A stretch of DNA of 64,000 nt from Aggregicoccus sp. 17bor-14 (GTDB taxonomy: Bacteria; Myxococcota; Myxococcia; Myxococcales; Myxococcaceae), in assembly GCF_009659535.1 (NCBI RefSeq), contig NZ_VJZZ01000001.1, forward strand, positions 1-64,000, read 5' to 3'. This document shows positions 56,822 to 64,000 of the stretch, one piece after another. The notes beneath the pieces are model-generated. The model did no database searches and was not told the DNA's origin. It worked only from the letters and a program-made list of their open reading frames with translations. The first letter of the stretch is position 1. Each line of letters opens with the position of its first letter. The position numbers were made by a program, and so were the translations under genes.

Positions 56822-58365
56822 GGGGCCCACGGGTAGCTCCAGGTCTCGCTGAGGGTCTGTGGCCCGCTGCGCAGGAAGCAGCGCAGCTCGATGGGCGAAT
56901 CGGAGCTGGTGTCGGGCACCAGCTCGAAGGTGGCGCGCCAGCCGCCGGTCACGGGGTTGGGCTGCACGCTGGGGCGCAGCACCTGGCCGCGCGAGGCGCT
57001 CACCACCGCCTCCAGCTCCTCGCCGCCCGGCGGGGTCGGCGCGGGGGAGAAGTCGATGACGAAGCGGCGCGCGCCGGGGCTCCCCGCGGCGATGCGCGTG
57101 GCGACGACGTGCGCGGCCTGCGGCGCCCAGGGGGGCTCGAACCCCCAGTGGATCTTGTACGCGAGCTTCAGCTCTCCGCCCGGCGCGAGCGGCGCCTCGG
57201 GAACCCAGGCGGCCACGATGTTGTCGTGCACCTCCTGCGGGGTGGGGATCTCCACCAGCTGCACGCTGCCGCGGCCCCAGTCACCCACGGGCTCCACCCA
57301 CGCGCTGGGGCGGCGGTCGTAGCGCGCCTCGAGGTCCTCGTAGCTCGTGAAGGCCTCGTCGCGCTGCAGCAGCCCGAAGGCGCGCGGGCTCTGGGCCTGG
57401 AAGCTGGAGATGCTCAGGCGCTCGGGGTTCTGCAGCGGGCGCCACAGCTGCTCGCCGGTGCCCATCCAGACGAAGAGGCCATCCGAGTCGTGCACCTCGG
57501 GGCGGAAGTCCTCGCTGCTGCCGCGGTCGTTCTCGCCGAAGAGGTACATGCTGGTGAGCGGCGCAATCCCCAGCTGCTTCACCGCGCGGCGCGCGTAGAG
57601 CGTGGCCTCGATCTGCGTCACCGTGCGCACGCCAGGGGTGACGACGATACGGTAGGCGCCGGTGAGGCTGGGGCTGTCCAGCAGCGCGTGCACCACCACC
57701 TGCTTCGCGCCCGGAGCGGGCTTCTCCACCCACAGCTCGCGGAACGCCGGGAACTCCTCGCCCGAGGGCAGCGCCGTGTCGATGGCGAGCCCGCGCGCGG
57801 AGAGCCCGTAGACGTTGCCCTCGCCGAGGGCGCGGAAGTAGCTCGCGCCGAGGAAGGACACCACCTCGTCGAAGTGGTCCGGGCGGTTGAACGGGGCGTT
57901 GAGCTTCAGCCCCGCGAAGCCCTCCACGCCCTGCACCGGGCCCGGCTTCACCAGGCTGCCGTAGCGGAAGAAGTCGGGCGAGAAGGGCACGGGCCGCGCG
58001 CGGCCGCCCTCGACCTCGTTCACGCGCACGGGCTGCGTGTAGAGGAAGCCGGGGTGGAAGAGCTGCACCTGGAAGTTGCGCTTGCCGTCGCGCCAGAGCG
58101 CGCGCTCGTCGCGGAAGCGGATGTCGCGGTACTGGTCGTAGTCGAGCGCCGCGAGGAAGCCCGGCAGCTGCGCGTCCGGAGTGCGGTAGTCACGCTGGGC
58201 GAGGGACTTCGCGCGCGCCCGCACCGTCTCGATTCCCCTGAACGGAGCGGCCTCGGCGACCAGCGTCGCGGTCGCCATCTGCGCCGGGCGCGGAGACGTC
58301 TGCCCCTGCGCCATGCCGGCTGCGAGCCCCGCGAGGGCACCCGCCCACTTCCACCCCTGCCTCAA
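56818..58365 (-). CDS. opgG: Periplasmic glucan biosynthesis protein OpgG (MdoG)
   Basis: A 515-residue OpgG. Signal peptide (WKWAGALAGLAAGMAQG), a large N-terminal beta-sandwich domain (FRGIETVRARAKSLAQRDYRTPD, LDYDQYRDIRFRDERALWR, FQVQLFHPGFLY, YFRALGEGNVYGLSARGLAIDT, TSMYLFGENDRGSSEDFRPEVHDSDGL) and a C-terminal Ig-like domain. It acts in the periplasm on the nascent glucan. The start is a TTG at 58365 with AGGAGG nine bases upstream; an ATG-initiated frame would lose the signal peptide. A stable hairpin lies just upstream of that site. First gene of opgG-x-opgH. Confidence 0.93.
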   Translation of the reverse strand: MRQGWKWAGALAGLAAGMAQGQTSPRPAQMATATLVAEAAPFRGIETVRARAKSLAQRDYRTPDAQLPGFLAALDYDQYRDIRFRDERALWRDGKRNFQVQLFHPGFLYTQPVRVNEVEGGRARPVPFSPDFFRYGSLVKPGPVQGVEGFAGLKLNAPFNRPDHFDEVVSFLGASYFRALGEGNVYGLSARGLAIDTALPSGEEFPAFRELWVEKPAPGAKQVVVHALLDSPSLTGAYRIVVTPGVRTVTQIEATLYARRAVKQLGIAPLTSMYLFGENDRGSSEDFRPEVHDSDGLFVWMGTGEQLWRPLQNPERLSISSFQAQSPRAFGLLQRDEAFTSYEDLEARYDRRPSAWVEPVGDWGRGSVQLVEIPTPQEVHDNIVAAWVPEAPLAPGGELKLAYKIHWGFEPPWAPQAAHVVATRIAAGSPGARRFVIDFSPAPTPPGGEELEAVVSASRGQVLRPSVQPNPVTGGWRATFELVPDTSSDSPIELRCFLRSGPQTLSETWSYPWAP

Positions 58366-58384
58366 GACCGTGCTCCTCCTGGCG

Positions 58385-58404
58385 GTCCGGCGAACCCGCC
58401 GGAC
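58385..58404 (-). promoter_or_regulatory. Leader hairpin just upstream of the opgG ribosome site
   Basis: GTCCGGCG and CGCCGGAC form a perfect 8-bp stem with a 4-base loop (58393-58396), ending four bases before the AGGAGG site (58375-58380) of opgG on the minus strand. It could influence initiation from the TTG codon. The rest of the 281-bp gap to the MFS gene shows no clear promoter. Confidence 0.5.
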
Positions 58405-58646
58405 CACGCTGCCCGACGCGCGCGCGAGCGCGAAATTCGGAGCAGCCCTGGCAACTGCCGCGCCAGCTCCCGATACCGGGCGGCGCGGCAAGTACCACGT
58501 CGGATCGGCGCCGTCGAACCCCCCTCCACCCTCGGGATCAGAACGGGGAAAGGGCCCCCAGCACGCGGTGGGAGCTGTCCCTTTTCTCCACACCGGTGGT
58601 CAGTGGGAGGATCCTTACCCACCCGGCCACGCGTGCGGGATCGGGC

Positions 58647-60134
58647 CTACTTCGCGCGCACCCGCACCGGCACGGGGAGAGGCTCGGCGACGACGCGCGG
58701 CACCACGGTGGGCATCAGCTCTCGCAGGTTGCGCACGGGCTCCACGCCCGGCTCCGAGATGCGCAGGGCGAGGAAGGAGGCACCCAGGCGCGCGAAGGCG
58801 GACACGAGGAACACCACGTGGAAGTTCACCCACGCGTGGCCGCCGAGGGTGAAGTGCGTGGGCACCCAGCCCGCGAGCCCGCCGCCCAGCGCGGACGCCG
58901 CGGCGTAGGCGAGCCCGCCCGCCGTGGCGAAGGCCGCGAGGTACACGGGGCGGCCCTTGCGCGGCGCCACCGCGAGCGGCAGCGCGAAGATGGCGAGGCC
59001 GTGCCCACTCCAGAAGAAGCCGTTGAGCAGCACGTCGAGCAGCAGCGGCCACAGTCGCGCCTCGGTGGGCAGCAGCCACAGCGCGGGGATGGTGCTGATG
59101 CCCAGCGAGCACAGCAGCACGACGGGCTGCGCGCCCACGCGGTCGATGAGCTTGCCCCACAGGGGCGCGGTGAGGATGCGCACGCAGGCCACGGCGGCCG
59201 CCTGCAGCGCCATCATCACGAAGGTCATCCTCAGGTTCTTGAGCATGTGGAACGCGAAGAAGGGCGCGCTCAGCCCCACGCCCACGTTCCACGCCAGCTG
59301 GTACACGAGCACCTTGCGCGCCGCGGGATCGCGCGCCGGCAGCAGCGCCAGCTTCAGGTCCATCTTCACGTGGCTCGCGCCCGGCGCAGGGTCGTGCTGG
59401 CGGCGCATGATCAGCGTCGTCACCAGCCCCACCGCGCAGGCCACGGCCGAGAGCAGGGGGAGCGCGAAGCCCAGCCCGCCGTCGCGCTTCGCGCCGTCCA
59501 TGAGGAAGCCGGCGAGCACCGAGGTCACCGTGCCCGCGATGGTGATCATCGCCGTGCGCTTGCCGAAGTAGCGTCCGCGCAGGCTGCTGGGGACCAGCTC
59601 GCCCATCCACGACACCCACGCGTTGTTGCCCACCACGCCGAGCACCGCGGACAGCCCCGCCACCCCGATGAGCAGGTGCTGGCGGCCCTGCAGACCCAGC
59701 GGCAGCCACGGCACCAGCGCGAGCGGCAGCATCACCTGGCGCGAGAGGCACACCGCCACCAGCGCCACGCGCCGGTGCCCGAACGTGGAGGTGAGCCAGG
59801 CGGCCGGGAACTGCACGAACTGCGCGAAGAAGGGCAGGGCGGTCATCAGCCCCACCAGGAAGGGACTGAGCTTCAGCGCCACCGCCCACGCGGTGAGCAC
59901 CGTCGCCCCCGCACACGCGGTGAACATCTCCGCGACCATCCCCTCGGCCACCGAGGCCCGCAGAGAGCCGCGCAGCGTGCGCACGGGGCGCGCCGAGGGC
60001 GCGTCCTCCGGCGGGGCCGCGAGCAGCATCGCGGAGGCCCCGGGGAAGGAGCTTCCGGGGCGCACCCCCGGGACCACGGATGCGAGGGTGGCGATGCTGC
60101 GGAGGACGTAGCGGCGGAGGGCGGCGGTGGACAC
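58647..60134 (-). CDS. Major facilitator superfamily transporter
   Basis: A 495-residue MFS permease with twelve predicted helices. The first half begins VAEGMVAEMFTACAGATVLTAWAVAL; the loop 2-3 signature is AAWLTSTFGHRRVALVA, with a second in RGRYFGKRTAM, and the second half holds LWGKLIDRVGAQPVVLLCSLG. The substrate cannot be told. GTG start; the first 55 residues are cytoplasmic and could be shorter, since an in-frame ATG lies at 60029. It diverges from the polyprenyl synthase operon, and an operator-like palindrome lies between them, so it may be co-regulated. Confidence 0.88.
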   Translation of the reverse strand: MSTAALRRYVLRSIATLASVVPGVRPGSSFPGASAMLLAAPPEDAPSARPVRTLRGSLRASVAEGMVAEMFTACAGATVLTAWAVALKLSPFLVGLMTALPFFAQFVQFPAAWLTSTFGHRRVALVAVCLSRQVMLPLALVPWLPLGLQGRQHLLIGVAGLSAVLGVVGNNAWVSWMGELVPSSLRGRYFGKRTAMITIAGTVTSVLAGFLMDGAKRDGGLGFALPLLSAVACAVGLVTTLIMRRQHDPAPGASHVKMDLKLALLPARDPAARKVLVYQLAWNVGVGLSAPFFAFHMLKNLRMTFVMMALQAAAVACVRILTAPLWGKLIDRVGAQPVVLLCSLGISTIPALWLLPTEARLWPLLLDVLLNGFFWSGHGLAIFALPLAVAPRKGRPVYLAAFATAGGLAYAAASALGGGLAGWVPTHFTLGGHAWVNFHVVFLVSAFARLGASFLALRISEPGVEPVRNLRELMPTVVPRVVAEPLPVPVRVRAK

Positions 60135-60279
60135 GGGGCCCCCGGCTGTCGCACGCGGCTCGCGTGCGCCTCAAACCCACCCCCAGGGTCTGCGCTCGTC
60201 AGGCTGCCCTGCGGGCGTTGCTCCCGGACGCTGCGTGCGGCCGCGCCGCCTGCCCGCCTGCACTCCGGTTTTGGGTGCA

Positions 60280-60297
60280 GTTCAAGAGGTCTTGAAC
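60280..60297. promoter_or_regulatory. Operator-like palindrome GTTCAAGA-GG-TCTTGAAC
   Basis: Perfect 8-bp arms separated by GG, in the divergent region between the MFS gene and the polyprenyl synthase gene, 25 bases upstream of the latter's start. A TATATG -10-like hexamer adjoins its right edge at 60298-60303, so a bound protein would block the promoter. The co-transcribed GbsR-like regulator is the obvious candidate ligand (inference). Confidence 0.65.
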
Positions 60298-60321
60298 TAT
60301 ATGAACGGTCAGGAGGCGTAC

Positions 60322-61317
60322 ATGGACATCGCGCGGGAGCTGACGGACTTTCTAGGCAGTGTGGAGCAGCGGCTCGGCACCGTCCTGGTCGACGGGGATG
60401 CGGGTCCCCAGGTCCGCGGGGACACGCTCATGGAGGCGGCGCGCCACCTGTGCATCGGCACCGGCGGCAAGCGCGCGCGCCCCATGCTCGCCCGCCTCTT
60501 CGGCGCGGTGGTGAACGCGCCCGCCGCGCCCCTGGTGGACATCGCGCTGGGCGCCGAGCTCATCCACTCCGCGAGCCTCCTGCACGACGACGTGGTGGAC
60601 GCGGGCATGTTCCGCCGCGGCCGCCCCACGGTGAACGCGCGCTGGGGCAACATCGTCGCGGTGATGAGCGGCGACCTCATCCTCTCCGTCGCCCTGCGCC
60701 GGCTCGCCGCGCTGGACGCGCGCCTCACCCAGAGCGCGCTCGCCGTCATCGAGGAGATGACCCGCGGCGCCATCGCCGAGGTGGAGGCCCGCGGCGACCT
60801 GGACCTGCCGCTCGAGCGCCTGCGCTACATCGCCGAGGCCAAGACGGGCTGTCTCTTCGGCTGGTGCGGCCACGCGCCGGCGACGCTGGTGGACCGCCAC
60901 GACGCGGCGCGCGCCTTCGACAAGTTCGGCCGGCACCTGGGCGTGGCCTTCCAGATCGCGGACGACATCCGGGACGTGACGGGCACGGACGCGGGCAAGC
61001 CGCAGTACGCGGACGTGCAGTCGCGCACCCCCTCGCTGCCCATCCTGCTCGCGGTGGCGAAGGACGAGACCCTGCGGCGCAAGATCAAGGACGCGTGGGC
61101 CTTCAGCGCGATGACGGCCGAGCGCACGCGGGAGATCGGCAGCGCAGTGCTCGCCACCGGCGCGCTGGACGCCGCCCTGGGCATGATGAACCGCGAGATC
61201 GAGGCGGCCCTGGATGCGCTCGGGCCCTACGCGAACGATCCCGCCGGCGCCGAGCTGGTGAGCTGGGCGCACAAGCTCTCGGCGGGCATCGCCGAGCAGG
61301 CCCGGAGCGTTGCATGA
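60322..61317 (+). CDS. Trans-isoprenyl (polyprenyl) diphosphate synthase
   Basis: A 331-residue prenyl transferase. First Asp-rich motif LLHDDVVDAG (DDVVD) preceded by GGKRARPML; FARM-like context SASLLHDD; second Asp-rich motif QIADDIRDVTG; and the long-chain-type KTGCLFGW (KT) segment. It condenses isopentenyl diphosphate with allylic diphosphates. The residues before the first motif suggest a longer chain product (for example for quinones), but chain length cannot be fixed. The start at 60322 has AGGAGG six bases upstream. Stop overlaps the next start (ATGA). Probably under control of the palindrome upstream. Confidence 0.92.
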   Translation: MDIARELTDFLGSVEQRLGTVLVDGDAGPQVRGDTLMEAARHLCIGTGGKRARPMLARLFGAVVNAPAAPLVDIALGAELIHSASLLHDDVVDAGMFRRGRPTVNARWGNIVAVMSGDLILSVALRRLAALDARLTQSALAVIEEMTRGAIAEVEARGDLDLPLERLRYIAEAKTGCLFGWCGHAPATLVDRHDAARAFDKFGRHLGVAFQIADDIRDVTGTDAGKPQYADVQSRTPSLPILLAVAKDETLRRKIKDAWAFSAMTAERTREIGSAVLATGALDAALGMMNREIEAALDALGPYANDPAGAELVSWAHKLSAGIAEQARSVA

Positions 61318-61958
61318 AGGGCTACCTTTGGACGGGTGCGGGGGGCGCTCGACCGGAGGAAGCCTCCACCGCGGGACACCTCGCCCCGTGGGAAGCCATC
61401 GCGGTGGACGCGGTGGGCAACGTCATCGAGTTCTGGGGCTTCAAGCGCAACCAGGGCCGCGTCTGGGCCCTGCTGTACCTGCGCGGCGAGGCCCTCACCG
61501 CAGGGGAGATCGAGCGCGAGCTCGGGCTCTCCAAGGGCGGCGTCTCCATGCTGCTGCGCGACCTGGAGCGCTGGGGCGTCATCCAGCGCGTGCGCCTGCC
61601 CAGCGACACCGCCTGGCGCTACGGCGCCGAGTCGGACCTCATCCGCATGGTCATCCGCGTCATCGAGGAGCGCGAGGCGGGCTTCATCTCCCGCATCCGC
61701 GCGGACCTCGGTGAGGCGCGAAGGCTCGCGACCGAGGCGGGCGGCGTCCCGCGCGAGGCCTTCGGGCGGCTGGAGAAGATGGCCCTGCTCGCCGAGCACA
61801 CCGAGCGCGCGCTGAAGGTGTTCATCAAGACCGCGCGCCTCGACGTGGGCGGCATGTTCGGCGTGTTTCGCGCCGAGGGCAGTGCCTCCGCGCGCCGCGG
61901 CGCGCTCAAGGAGCCCGCCGCGCGCGGGCACAAGGGGCCAGGGGCCCGGGAGCTCTGA
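61314..61958 (+). CDS. GbsR/MarR-like winged-helix regulator
   Basis: A 214-residue transcription regulator. The N-terminal helix APWEAIAVDAVGNVIEFWGFKRNQGRVWALLYLRGE leads into a winged helix (LTAGEIERELGLSKGGVSMLLRDLERWGVIQRV), the pattern of GbsR-like MarR regulators; the C-terminal half is helical and probably dimerises. Coupled by four-base overlap to the polyprenyl synthase gene upstream and by TGATG to the gene downstream. It is likely an autorepressor acting on the palindrome at 60280-60297. The tail is basic and low in complexity. No ligand pocket can be inferred. Confidence 0.88.
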   Translation: MKGYLWTGAGGARPEEASTAGHLAPWEAIAVDAVGNVIEFWGFKRNQGRVWALLYLRGEALTAGEIERELGLSKGGVSMLLRDLERWGVIQRVRLPSDTAWRYGAESDLIRMVIRVIEEREAGFISRIRADLGEARRLATEAGGVPREAFGRLEKMALLAEHTERALKVFIKTARLDVGGMFGVFRAEGSASARRGALKEPAARGHKGPGAREL

Positions 61959-62482
61959 TGGACTCGCACTACGATCAGGTGATGAAGGCCCGCGAGGGCG
62001 CCTCGGCGCAGGGCATGCGCCTGTACTTCGCGTACTCCACCGTGCTGGACCGCGCGGCCTTCCTCGAGTGGAGGGATCAGCACAGCTACGGCTTCTTCGA
62101 CCTTCCCGAGGGGAAGCTCGCAGAGGCGGTGGACCTCGACCTCGTCTACGACTTCCCCTCGCGCTGGTGGGGCGGGCGCGTGGCCGGGCTCACGGATGTG
62201 CCGGGCAAGAGCGTGTTCGGGCGGGTGTTCGAGATCTCCGCCAAGGACTGGCCCATCATCCAGCACAAGGAGGGGGCCGTGACCGGCATGTGCATCGAGC
62301 GCGAGGTGCGCGTGCGCGTGGACGGCAAGGAACTCACCGCGACCGCGTTCACGACGCAGCCGCGGCGGGCCACGCTCGACGGTCCGATCAGCCCTCGCTT
62401 CGTGCAGGCGCTCGTGCGCGGGGCGGAGAGTGCGGGGCTGCCCGCGGCGTACATCGAGCGGCTGAAGCGCGGCGAGGGGTAA
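61958..62482 (+). CDS. Gamma-glutamylcyclotransferase (AIG2)-like protein
   Basis: A 174-residue protein of the GGCT/AIG2 beta-barrel fold. MRLYFAYSTVLDRAAFLEW replaces the usual YFAYGSNL opening, followed by LDLVYDFPSRWWGGRVAGLTDVPGKSVFGRVFEI and TAFTTQP near the end. The catalytic Glu in GGCTs lies mid-protein; EGAVTGMCIEREVRVRV may hold it, but I cannot be sure. Some members convert gamma-glutamyl amino acids to 5-oxoproline. Translated with the GbsR-like gene (TGATG). There is no reason to link it to the CapB/CapC locus 40 kb away. Confidence 0.72.
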   Translation: MDSHYDQVMKAREGASAQGMRLYFAYSTVLDRAAFLEWRDQHSYGFFDLPEGKLAEAVDLDLVYDFPSRWWGGRVAGLTDVPGKSVFGRVFEISAKDWPIIQHKEGAVTGMCIEREVRVRVDGKELTATAFTTQPRRATLDGPISPRFVQALVRGAESAGLPAAYIERLKRGEG

Positions 62483-62483
62483 T

Positions 62484-62518
62484 CCCTCACCCCGACCCTC
62501 TGCCAGAGGGAGAGGGGA
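62484..62518. repeat. CCCTCACCCC-type dispersed repeat in a convergent gap
   Basis: CCCTCACCCC followed by CCCTCT-GCC-AGAGGG and AGAGGGG: a small palindromic unit of the kind found in many copies between convergent genes in Proteobacteria and myxobacteria. It fills the 54-bp gap between the GGCT-like gene and glgB and could work as a two-way terminator. I know of it from general reading; copies elsewhere in this genome cannot be seen here. Confidence 0.55.
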
Positions 62519-62536
62519 CCGCCTCGCCCGCCTGCT

Positions 62537-64000
<1,464 letters not shown>

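Noticed and set aside
61958-62482. The GGCT-like gene as part of the gamma-glutamyl polymer system
   Set aside because: It is 40 kb away, in a regulatory operon with a polyprenyl synthase, and its catalytic residue is not certain.

Overview
This is a very GC-rich, densely coded stretch of a Gram-negative chromosome, most likely from a myxobacterium (Myxococcota, Myxococcaceae-like). Four things point there: the conserved run thrS-infC-rpmI-rplT-pheS-pheT-ihfA; an IF3 gene with an ATC start codon and an Ala-rich C-terminal tail, as I recall for Dsg of Myxococcus xanthus; the many outer-membrane, lipoprotein and two-component genes; and the strong G/C third-position bias, which makes most antisense frames open. 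I see no rRNA, CRISPR array, integrase, transposase or prophage module.

Layout. 1-3.3 kb: a LytS/LytT-type two-component pair, then a CBS-domain protein and an Rnk-like protein. 3.3-4.6 kb: an RdgC-like protein split over two overlapping genes. 4.6-21.4 kb: a five-gene minus-strand operon built around homologues of the poly-gamma-glutamate synthase subunits CapB/PgsB and CapC/PgsC, closed by a terminator at 4638-4670. 21.6-26.4 kb, same strand: a lipoprotein related to one of the operon enzymes, a secreted S53 (sedolisin) protease, a hexapeptide acyltransferase and a GNAT/FemAB-like acyltransferase. 26.7-35 kb: a DNA repair and topology group (endonuclease V, topoisomerase IB, DHH phosphoesterase, UvdE) mixed with an Omp85-type barrel and envelope proteins. 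35-40.6 kb: two zinc metallopeptidases, a cold-shock protein, an FKBP isomerase and a PilZ protein. 40.7-44 kb: an envelope operon (LPP20-like, FlgT-like, PEGA, FecR). 44-52 kb: tRNA-Val, the translation operon with ihfA, tRNA-Pro. 52-58.4 kb: a MASE1 histidine kinase and an opgG-x-opgH osmoregulated periplasmic glucan operon. 58.6-64 kb: an MFS transporter diverging from a polyprenyl synthase/GbsR regulator/GGCT operon, and the 3' part of glgB.

The most notable content is the CapB/CapC operon. It encodes a CapC with a doubled membrane domain and a very large extracytoplasmic region, a large periplasmic beta-rich protein, a secreted hydrolase-like protein, a 1680-residue protein that looks like a TPR plus outer-membrane barrel exporter, and a 1553-residue CapB with the ligase domain buried in helical scaffold. 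The hydrolase-like protein and the lipoprotein just upstream of capC are paralogues whose motif order resembles zinc poly-gamma-glutamate hydrolases (PghP type). Two further copies that lack the key histidines appear to be built into the CapC extracytoplasmic region. I infer a Gram-negative machine that makes, trims or senses, and exports a gamma-glutamyl or related amide-linked polymer. No CapA/PgsA is present. The polymer and the export route are inference; the CapB and CapC assignments rest on clear motifs.

Gene starts were chosen by Shine-Dalgarno match, overlap with the upstream stop, and family N-termini. Several are GTG, one is TTG and one is ATC. Functions come from motif recognition without database searches.
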